A DNA stretch of 40,598 nucleotides from an uncultured Collinsella sp. (GTDB taxonomy: Bacteria > Actinomycetota > Coriobacteriia > Coriobacteriales > Coriobacteriaceae), in the NCBI GenBank assembly GCA_902494035.1, contig CABURV010000012.1:1-40598 (forward strand), in the 5' to 3' direction. The position numbers and the translations under genes are program-made. This document shows, piece after piece, positions 15,597-24,050 of this stretch; within the stretch, counting starts at the first letter, position 1; every line of letters starts with the position of its first letter. The notes under the pieces are model-generated. The model was not told where the DNA came from. It searched no databases and worked only from the letters and a program-made list of their open reading frames with translations.

Positions 15597-16494
15597 TGTA
15601 AAGAAACGTGGCGGATTGGGACGTGGGCTCAATGCTTTGGTCTCAGAGGCCGAGTATGAGACCGGCGGTTCGGCTGCATCGGCTTCAAATGCCACATCTG
15701 AAACAAAACTACCTATTGAGGATATCGTTCCCAACCCTAATCAGCCGCGAATTCACTTTAACGAAACTGAACTTCGCGAGTTGAGCGAGTCAATCCAAGA
15801 ACATGGCGTTTTGCAGCCGCTTTTGGTTCGCAAGCATGGAAACGGCTATGAGATCATCGCTGGTGAGCGTCGTTACCAGGCGTCAAAGCTTGCTGGCCTT
15901 GAAGAATTGCCAGTCATCATTAAAGAGGTAAATGATGAAGAGATGCTGGCTCTTGCTCTTATCGAAAACCTTCAGCGTTCTGATCTGAATCCCGTCGAAG
16001 AGGCTAAGGGCTATCGCCAACTCATTGATGCCAGCGGGATGACCCAGGAGGCATTGTCGAAGGCAGTAAGCAAGTCACGCTCTGCAATTACAAACTCGCT
16101 GCGTCTTCTCGATCTCCCCGAAGTAGTTCAGCAGATGATTTTTGAGGGCAAACTTACTGCTGGTCATGCACGTGCGATTCTTGCAGTTCCCTATGAGGAC
16201 GCGCGTATTCGACTTGCAGAGAAAGTTGTTGCGGAGGGCCTTTCCGTAAGAGCGACAGAAAATCTTGCTCCGTTGTTTTCTGCCGGAGAGACACCTAAAA
16301 CGCCTAGACCTGCAACGCCTCAGTCTTTTAAAAAGGCTGCCCGTGTGCTTCGTCAGGTATTTAATACCAACGTGCGTGTGAAGAGCTCGCGTGGAAAGAA
16401 TAAGATTGAGATTGAGTTTAAAGACGAGGAAGAGCTCTCTCGTATTCTTGGCGAAATGATTCAGTTTGATCAAGGAGGCCAAGATGAGGAATAA
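15589..16494 (+). CDS. parB: Chromosome partitioning protein ParB (Spo0J), CTP-binding clamp
   Basis: ParB binds parS, hydrolyses CTP and spreads on DNA. The N-terminal LGRGLNAL motif is the usual ParA-interacting stretch. The CTP-binding core includes HGVLQPLLV, GERRYQASKLAG (92-103) and ENLQRSDLNP (126-135). The helix-turn-helix spans about 151-172 (MTQEALSKAVSKSRSAI), and a C-terminal dimerisation region follows. The GTG start lies inside the end of parA. The 301-residue length is normal. The stop overlaps the next small ORF by 11 bp. Confidence 0.97.
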   Translation: MPSVKKRGGLGRGLNALVSEAEYETGGSAASASNATSETKLPIEDIVPNPNQPRIHFNETELRELSESIQEHGVLQPLLVRKHGNGYEIIAGERRYQASKLAGLEELPVIIKEVNDEEMLALALIENLQRSDLNPVEEAKGYRQLIDASGMTQEALSKAVSKSRSAITNSLRLLDLPEVVQQMIFEGKLTAGHARAILAVPYEDARIRLAEKVVAEGLSVRATENLAPLFSAGETPKTPRPATPQSFKKAARVLRQVFNTNVRVKSSRGKNKIEIEFKDEEELSRILGEMIQFDQGGQDEE

Positions 16495-16738
16495 GATTTT
16501 AACAGCGATTGCATTGGCGACGACTGTCGCAGCTGGTGCCTTTGCCGGCTATAAGATCGCGACAGACGATGAACTTCGAGGTCGTTTGCTTCGTGGTGCG
16601 CAAGATATCGTCGATACTTCCAAAAAGAAAATGGATGTCATGACCGAAGATGTTGCCATACGTACTGCTCAGGTAACGAAGAATCCCAAGATTAATCAAG
16701 GTTGGGTTAGTAACCAATGGGAAAATGTAGGCTATTAG
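16484..16738 (+). CDS. Small membrane protein overlapping parB
   Basis: The 84-residue protein begins MRNKILTAIALATTVAAGAF, a basic start and a hydrophobic segment fitting a membrane anchor or signal peptide. A charged helical middle (DDELRGRLLRGAQDIVDTSKKK) and the end NQGWVSNQWENVGY follow. The anchor plus charged helix recalls YtxH-like small proteins, but no family is firmly recognised. The ATG at 16484 has AAGGAGG upstream and overlaps parB by 11 bp, so it belongs to the parAB operon. Its stop codon lies inside a 12-bp palindrome. A role linking chromosome segregation to the membrane is possible but unproven. Confidence 0.85.
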   Translation: MRNKILTAIALATTVAAGAFAGYKIATDDELRGRLLRGAQDIVDTSKKKMDVMTEDVAIRTAQVTKNPKINQGWVSNQWENVGY

Positions 16739-16746
16739 GTACCTAA
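16735..16746. repeat. 12-bp palindrome TTAGGTACCTAA, copy 2
   Basis: Identical to 13231-13242. Here it includes the TAG stop of the small membrane-protein gene. Confidence 0.6.
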
Positions 16747-16769
16747 CAATTACTCAGCATATTTTGAGA

Positions 16770-16808
16770 GGCCCTTGTCTAATTCATGAGACAAGGGCCC
16801 CTTATTTT
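16770..16808 (+). terminator. Terminator of the parAB unit
   Basis: An 11-bp perfect stem, GGCCCTTGTCT with AGACAAGGGCC, is followed by CCTTATTTT. Confidence 0.85.
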
Positions 16809-16863
16809 GGCCGTAAAACATGGGACAGGTAGCAGCATATTCAAAATTAAGGACAATAAATGA

Positions 16864-16900
16864 AACGACCCCGGTTGCATATTCTGCAACCGGGGTCGTT
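16864..16900 (-). terminator. Terminator of rlmN
   Basis: A 16-bp perfect stem, AACGACCCCGGTTGCA with its complement around a 5-base loop, lies about 40 bp past the rlmN stop. It is followed on the minus strand by a T-rich stretch (TTCATTTATTG). Confidence 0.88.
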
Positions 16901-16903
16901 CGA

Positions 16904-16919
16904 TGTTTCACATGAAACG
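16904..16919. promoter_or_regulatory. Degenerate parS site 4
   Basis: TGTTTCACATGAAACG has two mismatches to the perfect parS sites 2.2 kb away. It lies between the rlmN stop and its terminator. Confidence 0.65.
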
Positions 16920-16937
16920 TTTTGGGGTGCGACTCCC

Positions 16938-17990
16938 CTATGCGTTCTTCTGAACTTTGAAGCGCTGCTTCAGCTGTCCGCAAGCGGCGTCAATATCGTT
17001 ACCACGGGAGTTACGAATCGTGGTCTCGATGCCACGGGACTCTAGACGACGCTGAAGATCCTCAACCTTATGAATCGGCGACGGCTTGAGCGGGCTACCC
17101 TCAATGTCGTTAAGCTGAATGAGGTTAACGTGGCACAGCGTTCCCTCGCAGAAGTCGCAGAGCGCCTGCATCTCGGGATTCGTATCGTTGACGCCTTCGA
17201 TCATGGCATACTCATAGGTTGGGCGGCGGCCGGTCTTCTCGGTGTAGAGCTGAAGCGCCTCGTGAAGGCGAAGCAGCGTGTACTTCTTAACACCGGGCAT
17301 GAGCTTATTGCGCGTCGACTGGATGGCGGAATGCAGTGAAACAGCAAGCGTGAACTGCTCGGGGATGTCGGCAAATTTGCGAATACCGGGAATGACGCCA
17401 CTGGTAGAGACAGTGAGGTGACGAGCACCGATACCGATGCCATCGGGGTCGTTGAGGATTCGCAGAGCCTTGAGAACCTCGTCGTAGTTGGCAAATGGCT
17501 CGCCCTGGCCCATGAAGACGACGCTCGTGGCGCGCTCGCCAAAGTCGTTGGATACATGAAGTACCTGGTCGACGATCTCTTGAGCGGTCAGAGAGCGCTT
17601 GAGGCCGTTGAGACCAGTAGCGCAAAAGGCGCAGCCCATGCCACAGCCTGCCTGGGTGGAAACGCAGACGGAAAGCTTGTTGCGACGGGGCATGCCGACG
17701 GTCTCGACGGAAACGCCGTCGTGGTACTCGAGCAGATACTTGCGAGAGCCATCTTTGGAAACCTGCTTGGTGAGCTCGGTCGGCGTGTCAAAGGCAAAAG
17801 CCTCTTTAAGCTGCTCGCGGAAAGCCTTGGGAAGGTTGGTCATATCGTCAAACGAACAAACGTTCTTCTCAAAGACCCATTCGATGAGCTGCTTCGCGCG
17901 GAAGGCGGGCTGGCCAAGCTCGGCCACGAGCTCGCGAATATCGTTTTGGCTCAAGTCGCGAATGTCCTGAGATTTAGTCCTGGGATTCAT
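16938..17990 (-). CDS. rlmN: 23S rRNA (A2503-C2)/tRNA (A37) methyltransferase RlmN
   Basis: RlmN is a radical-SAM enzyme that methylates C2 of A2503 in 23S rRNA and A37 of some tRNAs. The iron-sulfur motif is C116-x3-C120-x2-C123 (QAGCGMGCAFCATG). The mechanistic cysteines are C109 (SVCVST) and C337 (DIDAACGQL). The protein has 350 residues. The RlmN-specific context distinguishes it from Cfr, which methylates C8, although the two share the scaffold. The ATG has AAAGG upstream. It is transcribed away from ddl. Confidence 0.95.
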   Translation of the reverse strand: MNPRTKSQDIRDLSQNDIRELVAELGQPAFRAKQLIEWVFEKNVCSFDDMTNLPKAFREQLKEAFAFDTPTELTKQVSKDGSRKYLLEYHDGVSVETVGMPRRNKLSVCVSTQAGCGMGCAFCATGLNGLKRSLTAQEIVDQVLHVSNDFGERATSVVFMGQGEPFANYDEVLKALRILNDPDGIGIGARHLTVSTSGVIPGIRKFADIPEQFTLAVSLHSAIQSTRNKLMPGVKKYTLLRLHEALQLYTEKTGRRPTYEYAMIEGVNDTNPEMQALCDFCEGTLCHVNLIQLNDIEGSPLKPSPIHKVEDLQRRLESRGIETTIRNSRGNDIDAACGQLKQRFKVQKNA

Positions 17991-18075
17991 GGAAGCCTTT
18001 CGATTTTGGGGAAACGTAGAGGGTATCGCTACAATATGGTATCAGCTGCAGAAATTATAGAGGAGGAGTCTGCCC

Positions 18076-19041
18076 ATGCCGGGTAAAAGCCTAGAGAACA
18101 TGCACGTAGCGGTCTTGGCGGGCGGTCATTCCGCTGAGCGCGAGATCTCGCTCAATTCGGGAAAGAACGTCGTGGTTGCCTTGAAGGAGGCCGGCTACAC
18201 TTCGGTGGAGCTGCTCGACACGGCTGCCGATGGTTTTATGGTAACCATGGCGACCGGCGGCTTTGACGTGGCGTTTATCGCCATGCACGGTGCCGGCGGC
18301 GAGGATGGCGCCATGCAAGGCGCCATGGAGACCCTGGGTATCCCCTACACGGCTTCGGGCGTGCTTGCCAGCGCCTGCGGTGCCGACAAGGAGGTCTCTA
18401 AGCTCCTGTACGCCAAGGCGGGCATTCCCATTGCCCCCGGCCTTGCGCTCGAGGTGGGCGATGAAGTCGATATCGATCATATCGTCGAGGTTTGTGGCGA
18501 GCGCTGCTTTGTGAAGCCGGCCGTCAACGGTTCCAGCTATGGCATTTCCCTGGTCCATGAGCCCTCCGAGCTGCCCGCGGCAATCGCCAAGGCGTTTGAG
18601 TACGGCGACAAAGTGCTGGTCGAGAAGTGCATCGAGGGTACCGAGATCACCGTCGGCGTATACGGCGAGGACGACGTGCGCGCTCTGCCGATTGTCGAGA
18701 TTCGTAAGCCCGAGGACTGCGAGTTCTACGATCTGGACGTGAAGTATGTCGACCCTACGGACATCCATCGCATTCCGGCGCAGATTTCACCCGAGAATTA
18801 CGCTCGCGCTCAGGAGCTTGCCTGTGCTGCTCACAAGGCCCTCGGTTGCCTGGGCATCTCTCGCAGCGATTTTATCGTGAGCGAGGACGGCCCCGTCATC
18901 CTCGAGACCAATACCATTCCCGGCATGACCGATACGTCGCTGTATCCGGATGAGATTCGCCACACCGACGACATGACGTTCCCGCAGGTCTGTGACAGCC
19001 TGATCCGTATGGGCCTTCGTCGAGCGGGCATTGCATGCTAA
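18076..19041 (+). CDS. ddl: D-alanine--D-alanine ligase
   Basis: Ddl makes the D-Ala-D-Ala dipeptide of peptidoglycan precursors using ATP. The N-terminal motif is GGHSAEREISLNSG. The ATP-grasp part has KPAVNGSSYGISLV and the metal and substrate motif LETNTIPGMTDTSLYP, where the usual E-x-N-T-x-P-G-M is kept. The protein has 321 residues. The ATG has GGAGGAG upstream. The divergent gap to rlmN is 85 bp. The stop overlaps the start of the DinG-like gene by 7 bp, suggesting coupling. Confidence 0.96.
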   Translation: MPGKSLENMHVAVLAGGHSAEREISLNSGKNVVVALKEAGYTSVELLDTAADGFMVTMATGGFDVAFIAMHGAGGEDGAMQGAMETLGIPYTASGVLASACGADKEVSKLLYAKAGIPIAPGLALEVGDEVDIDHIVEVCGERCFVKPAVNGSSYGISLVHEPSELPAAIAKAFEYGDKVLVEKCIEGTEITVGVYGEDDVRALPIVEIRKPEDCEFYDLDVKYVDPTDIHRIPAQISPENYARAQELACAAHKALGCLGISRSDFIVSEDGPVILETNTIPGMTDTSLYPDEIRHTDDMTFPQVCDSLIRMGLRRAGIAC

Positions 19042-21929
19042 TCGAGGACGCGGTTTCGTCAGGAACGCCGCAGTTTGTCATCGACTCCTATGCCACGCTT
19101 GCCGAGCGCGCCAAAACACAGTCCTTCGGCCTTATTGAGGAAGATGTGATCGTCCTCGATACCGAGACCACGGGTCTTTCGGTGCAGGACAATGAGCTGA
19201 TCGAGATCTCGGCGGCCCGCCTTTCGGGCCGCGAGGTCGTCGACCGCTTCGATACCTTCGTGCATCCCAAGCAACTGATTCCCGCCGAGATTACCGAGCT
19301 CACGAGCATTACAAATGCCGATGTGGCAGATGCCCCGTCGGCATTTGAGGCCGTCGCCGCTCTCGCCGATTTTGTCGGTGGTTGCCCGGTGATCGCACAT
19401 AACGCCACGTTCGACCGCTCGTTTATCGAGTCGGTCAAAGGCGGCGTCAACGTGAGCGATATCTGGATCGATTCGCTGGCGCTGTCGCGCATCGCGCTTC
19501 CGCGCCTGGCCTCGCACAAGCTGTCTTTTATGGCCGATCTGTTTGGCTGTGACTCGGTATCACACCGTGCCAATGCCGACGTCGACGCCCTGTGTGGCGT
19601 ATGGCGCGTGTTGCTCGTGGCGCTCACCGACTTGCCTCAGGGCCTTATGGCGCGCCTAGCCGACATGCATCCGGACGTGCCTTGGTCCTATCGTCCTATC
19701 TTCTCATTCTTGGCAGGGCAGAACCCTGGTTCTATCTTCTCTCTCAGCGCCGCTCGTGCTGACGTCCTCAAGGCCGATCGCGCCGACGATCGGGTGGATG
19801 CCGACGAACTGCCGGTCCTCAAGATGCCGAGTCGTGAGGAGATTGAGGCAGACTATGCGCCAGGTGGCCTGGTCGATCGCATGTATCCCACCTACGAGCC
19901 GCGTGATGAGCAGATCGCGATGGCGCTCGAGGTCCGCGATGCGCTGGTCACGGGCACTCATCGTGTAATTGAGGCGGGCACAGGCGTCGGCAAATCGATG
20001 GCCTATCTGGTGCCTTTTGCCGAGGCAGCACGCCGTAACAACATCACGGTTGGTATTGCGACCAAATCGAACAATCTTGCCGACCAGCTCATGTACCATG
20101 AGCTGCCAAAACTTGCCGAGCAACTGGACGGTGGTCTGTCATTTTGCGCTCTCAAGGGCTATGACCACTATCCGTGCCTGCGCAAGCTTGAGCGCATGAG
20201 CCGAGGCCAGGTCGAGATTACCACCAAGCGCGATCCGGCGGACACGCTCACGGCGGTCGCGGTCATTATGGCGTACGTCTGCCAATCAGCCGATGGCGAC
20301 CTCGACTCGCTCGGCATTCGGTGGCGCAGCGTCAACCGCCCCGACTTTACGACGGCCTCGCGCGAGTGTGCTCGTCGCCTCTGCCCGTTTTTCCCTGATA
20401 AATGTTTGGTCCACGGCGCTCGCCGTCGTGCGGCGCATGCCGATGTGGTGGTCACCAACCATTCCCTGCTGTTTCGCAATGTCGCGGCCGAGGGCAGGAT
20501 TTTGCCTCCGATTCGTCATTGGGTAATCGACGAGGCCCATTCCATCGAGCGCGAGGCGCGCCGTCAGTGGGCGCGCGTGGTGTCGGCGGACGAATCACGC
20601 GTTCTGTTTGAGCGCCTGGGTGGCTCGAGCACCGGCGCGCTAAGCCAGGTTTCCCGTGATTTGGCAACCTCCGAGGGCTCTACGCTCTATTTGGGCCTTA
20701 CTGCCAAGGCGACGTCGACGGTTGCGCGCGCGAGCATGGCAATCGCCGACGTGTTCGATGGCGTTCGCGAGCTCGGCCGCCGTGCGCGTGGTGGTTATGA
20801 CAATGCCAATCTATGGATTGGCCCCGAGCTGCGCGAATCTGACGACTGGCATGATTTCTTACAGTCGGCCTACGCTGCCATCGACGCATTGGAACAAGCT
20901 GACAAGAGCGTCGACGCGCTGGTGCAAGCCGTCGCTGCCGACAAGCCCGAGGTTGTTGTCGACTTGGGTGATATCTCGCGTCGCCTGCACGAGCTGGCCG
21001 AGAACCTCAAACTCATCATCGACGGCACCGATGAACACTACGTGTATTCGCTGCAGGTCAATCGCAGGTTGCGTGCCGGCGGAGAGTCAATGACCGCAGA
21101 GCGCATCGACATTGGCGAGGCCTTGGCAACCGAGTGGCTGCCCGAGGTTCACACGGCTATCTTTGCCTCGGCGACCATGACGGTGTCCAAAAGCTTTGAA
21201 CACTTTAACCACGCGGTCGGCCTCGATCGCATCGGTGCCTCAACATCCTCATCGCTGCACTTGGACTCGAGCTACGACTTCGATTCGAACATGGCTGTAG
21301 TCGTTGCGGGCGATATCCCCGATCCGCGTGACCGCGAGAGCTATCTTACGGCGCTCGAGCGCGTGCTGGTCGACGCCCATCTTGCCATGGGCGGATCGGT
21401 GCTCACGCTGTTCACCAATCGGCGCGACATGGAAGACCTGTACGCCCGCGTTGAGCCCAAGATGGCCCGCGCGGGTCTGGAGCTCAACTGCCAGCAGCGC
21501 AACTCATCTCCTCGTCGCCTGCGCGACCGGTTTATCAATGAGCCGACCTCGTCGCTTTTTGCGCTTAAGGCCTTCTGGGAGGGATTCGACGCCAGCGGCG
21601 AGACGCTGCGCTGCGTCATCATTCCCAAGCTGCCGTTCTCGAGCCCCACGGACCCGCTCTCGTGCGAGCGCAACCTGCGCGAAGACCGCGCTTGGGCGCG
21701 CTATTCGCTGCCCGAGGCGGTGCTCGAGGTCAAGCAGGCGGCCGGGCGCCTTATCCGCTCGTCGACCGATTGCGGCGTGCTGATTCTGGCCGACCCGCGC
21801 CTGGTGACGAAGGGCTACGGAAAGAAGTTCTTAACGTCGCTGCCCACGAGCTCCTACCAGCGCATCGAATCGGCGCAGATCGGGCACTATCTGCAACTGT
21901 GGCGCGCACGCCACGAGCGGCGGCGCTAA
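19035..21929 (+). CDS. dinG: DnaQ-type exonuclease fused to DinG-type helicase
   Basis: The N-terminal domain is a DEDDh 3'-5' exonuclease: D42 and E44 in LDTETTGL, a HNATFDRSF segment, and the HRANADVDA motif with the catalytic His and Asp. The rest is a superfamily 2 XPD/DinG-like helicase with Walker A GTGVGKS (about 316-322), DEAH at 499-502 and VTNHSLLF. Its cysteines (CARRLCPFFPDKC and earlier ones) could ligand an iron-sulfur cluster. The 964-residue fusion resembles DinG of Firmicutes, but those lack an obvious Fe-S site, so cluster presence needs testing. The likely role is removal of structured or damaged DNA intermediates. It overlaps ddl by 7 bp, and its stop overlaps that of the convergent WYL gene. 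Confidence 0.92.
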   Translation: MLIEDAVSSGTPQFVIDSYATLAERAKTQSFGLIEEDVIVLDTETTGLSVQDNELIEISAARLSGREVVDRFDTFVHPKQLIPAEITELTSITNADVADAPSAFEAVAALADFVGGCPVIAHNATFDRSFIESVKGGVNVSDIWIDSLALSRIALPRLASHKLSFMADLFGCDSVSHRANADVDALCGVWRVLLVALTDLPQGLMARLADMHPDVPWSYRPIFSFLAGQNPGSIFSLSAARADVLKADRADDRVDADELPVLKMPSREEIEADYAPGGLVDRMYPTYEPRDEQIAMALEVRDALVTGTHRVIEAGTGVGKSMAYLVPFAEAARRNNITVGIATKSNNLADQLMYHELPKLAEQLDGGLSFCALKGYDHYPCLRKLERMSRGQVEITTKRDPADTLTAVAVIMAYVCQSADGDLDSLGIRWRSVNRPDFTTASRECARRLCPFFPDKCLVHGARRRAAHADVVVTNHSLLFRNVAAEGRILPPIRHWVIDEAHSIEREARRQWARVVSADESRVLFERLGGSSTGALSQVSRDLATSEGSTLYLGLTAKATSTVARASMAIADVFDGVRELGRRARGGYDNANLWIGPELRESDDWHDFLQSAYAAIDALEQADKSVDALVQAVAADKPEVVVDLGDISRRLHELAENLKLIIDGTDEHYVYSLQVNRRLRAGGESMTAERIDIGEALATEWLPEVHTAIFASATMTVSKSFEHFNHAVGLDRIGASTSSSLHLDSSYDFDSNMAVVVAGDIPDPRDRESYLTALERVLVDAHLAMGGSVLTLFTNRRDMEDLYARVEPKMARAGLELNCQQRNSSPRRLRDRFINEPTSSLFALKAFWEGFDASGETLRCVIIPKLPFSSPTDPLSCERNLREDRAWARYSLPEAVLEVKQAAGRLIRSSTDCGVLILADPRLVTKGYGKKFLTSLPTSSYQRIESAQIGHYLQLWRARHERRR

Positions 21930-22843
21930 AGCGGACAGACGAGGGTTTTTGCCATATCGCACAGACGCCTTGACAGGGTGGGGTCATCCAAGATGCGGAT
22001 GGCTCCGCCCGCTGCGATTATCTGGCTCAGTAGCCAACGCTCGGAGCCGTAATGCACGGTTACCGTTGCCATGTCTGCCCCGCCGCGCTCGATTAGAGTG
22101 ATGCCGGCCCAGTCCAGATGCTCCGCCATATCGAATGGCATCAGGAGCTTTGCGCTACGCTGCGTCCGGGCAAGGGAATCGTGGAGGGATGCGACGCCCG
22201 GTGTGTGAGGCACGACGGAGTCTTCCGTCAAGGTGAGTTCCTCGATTTTATCCATGCGATAGGTGCGCTGCTCATCGACCGCAATGTCCCAGGCAATCAG
22301 GTATGTTTGGTCGCCGTTTACCGTAATGCGCAAGGGGTCGACCAGACGCTCGCGTGGCCGCGCATCGTCCATCGAGCGATACGAGATGCGGCAACGAACA
22401 CCGTCCTGAATGGCGCAGCTCAGCCGCTGCCAGTGCGACCCGTGGTTGACGGTGTCAAAGACGCGCTGGTTATAGCCGAGCTCTTCGGGCAGAAGGGCAT
22501 GTCGAATCCGAGCTGCCGTCTGCGGCTCGATCCCCAACGATTCAAGTTCATGGTTGAGCACAGCGCTCTCGGCGGTACTCAGGCGCAACGGTAGCACACG
22601 CCCGGCGTCACCAGTGAGGGCCACGCGCTCGCCGCGGCATTCGCAGATGATGCGCGCGCCCGATTCTCGGTCTGCGAGCGTCGAGACGATCTCGAGAATC
22701 TCGTCGAGCGACACCCCCGTGATGTCAAAGCGGCTGCAAATCTCGGTTCGTGTCATGCCGTTCTCGCCGGCGGCGTAGAGGGCCTCCATGATGTCGATGG
22801 CGCGCGAGAGTCTCTGCTCGCTGGTGAGTTTACGCACGGGCAT
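21926..22843 (-). CDS. WYL-domain transcriptional regulator (PafC-like)
   Basis: An N-terminal helix-turn-helix-like region (SRAIDIMEALYAAGENGMTR) is followed by a linker and a WYL-type domain (TYLIAWDIAVDEQRTYRMDKI). A C-terminal extension ends in segments such as ERWLLSQIIAAGGAIRI. WYL proteins often sense nucleic acids; PafBC of mycobacteria activates DNA-damage genes in response to ssDNA. The pairing with a second WYL gene immediately upstream, 14-bp overlap, matches the pafB-pafC layout. The ATG at 22843 was chosen for its AAAGGACGG site. Its stop overlaps the convergent helicase stop by 4 bp, leaving no room for a terminator. Confidence 0.85.
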   Translation of the reverse strand: MPVRKLTSEQRLSRAIDIMEALYAAGENGMTRTEICSRFDITGVSLDEILEIVSTLADRESGARIICECRGERVALTGDAGRVLPLRLSTAESAVLNHELESLGIEPQTAARIRHALLPEELGYNQRVFDTVNHGSHWQRLSCAIQDGVRCRISYRSMDDARPRERLVDPLRITVNGDQTYLIAWDIAVDEQRTYRMDKIEELTLTEDSVVPHTPGVASLHDSLARTQRSAKLLMPFDMAEHLDWAGITLIERGGADMATVTVHYGSERWLLSQIIAAGGAIRILDDPTLSRRLCDMAKTLVCPL

Positions 22844-23852
22844 GCTCGTGCACCGTCCTTTCAATGAGGTGGTTCCACGCCTGCTTGAGCGATTCGGGGG
22901 CCATGGGCCTCATGCCGTCCATGGCGTGGGCCATGCAAAATGAGGCGGCGGCTTTAAGGTCACGCACGCCAACGGTCCAGGTCCATCCCGCATCGGTGTG
23001 TGCGAGCTCACCTCGCCCGCGCGTGAGGCCGTTGATCATATCGATCTGCGTCTGAGGGGCGAACGAGAACGTGGCTGCAACGGGCGGCCGGTCGGCAAAA
23101 TCGAATTCAAAGAACAGATAGTCGTTGAGATTGAAGTCTGCAGGGATGGCGTAGGCCTTCGAAGGACGCCAAGCGCGAACGATACGGTCGCAGCGGAATG
23201 TCCTGATGTCGTCGGTGACATTGTCGAGGCCGCAGAAGTACGCCACGCCCTCGCGTTCGAACATGCCGTAGACACAGACGGTACGTTCTTTCTGCTCGCC
23301 GCGTCCGTTCTGATATAAAAATCGCAGCGCGCATCGCTCGGCAAAGGCGCTCCATACCGCATCGACGGTGGGAGAGCGGCGGATCGGTGCTTCGTCCACC
23401 GCCGACATGCCGGTGAGGTAGGCAATTTTGGAGCGAATATCGGCAAGCGGCGCGGCAAAAGTGGAAGAGCCGGCCGCTAGCGTCTGGTCGATGGCGTTGA
23501 GTAGGATATCGGCGTCGTCTGCGGTGATGAGGCCGCCTGCAGCAAACGTGTGCTCGCGGTCGATTGTCCACGAGCTTTCCTCGGTCTCCTGCGCACCGGC
23601 GGGGCGAACCTCCTTGATTAAGATGCCACGCTCGAGCAGTTTGTCACGATCGCGCCGAAACTTGCGCTTATCCGAGTCGATGTTGCCCGAGCCATATCCC
23701 AGGTCAGAATCCAAGACGATCTGCTCGGTCGTCAGCGGTTCGGGGGAGCTGTTGAGCACAAAGAAAAGATTGAGGATGCGCTGAGCCGTTTTATCGAAAC
23801 CGGGCTCCGAATTTCCCTTTTTAATTGTTGCGGTCGCGTCGCTTGCTGTCAT
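22830..23852 (-). CDS. WYL-domain transcriptional regulator (PafB-like)
   Basis: The 340-residue protein starts with a helix-turn-helix region (TAQRILNLFFVLNSSPEPLTT, then RRDRDKLLERGILIKEV). A central helical part and a WYL-like domain (VAYFCGLDNVTDDIRTFRCDRI, then VRAWRPSKAY) follow. It is the first gene of a two-gene WYL operon. The ATG has GAGGA upstream. PafB is the best analogy: in mycobacteria PafBC responds to DNA damage independently of LexA. Target genes here are unknown; the adjacent DNA helicase gene is suggestive only. The 198-bp gap to the divergent gene at 24051 must hold both promoters; TATACT at about 23980 is a candidate -10. Confidence 0.85.
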   Translation of the reverse strand: MTASDATATIKKGNSEPGFDKTAQRILNLFFVLNSSPEPLTTEQIVLDSDLGYGSGNIDSDKRKFRRDRDKLLERGILIKEVRPAGAQETEESSWTIDREHTFAAGGLITADDADILLNAIDQTLAAGSSTFAAPLADIRSKIAYLTGMSAVDEAPIRRSPTVDAVWSAFAERCALRFLYQNGRGEQKERTVCVYGMFEREGVAYFCGLDNVTDDIRTFRCDRIVRAWRPSKAYAIPADFNLNDYLFFEFDFADRPPVAATFSFAPQTQIDMINGLTRGRGELAHTDAGWTWTVGVRDLKAAASFCMAHAMDGMRPMAPESLKQAWNHLIERTVHEHARA

Positions 23853-24050
23853 AGAGTCCTCGCATGAGAAGGTGGTTTGCTGCCATGATTTTAGTCCGAT
23901 ATGGAGATTAGGCTATATCCTTGTCCGCTCGGGGCGTTAAGATGGCCCGAATTCGGTCGTTTGTGCTCGCTCGGGGTATACTTTCGACTATATACGGTTC
24001 TAATGTGCATGCATTGGGCCTATTTGTCGGATTATGGATGTGGAGCGCAC

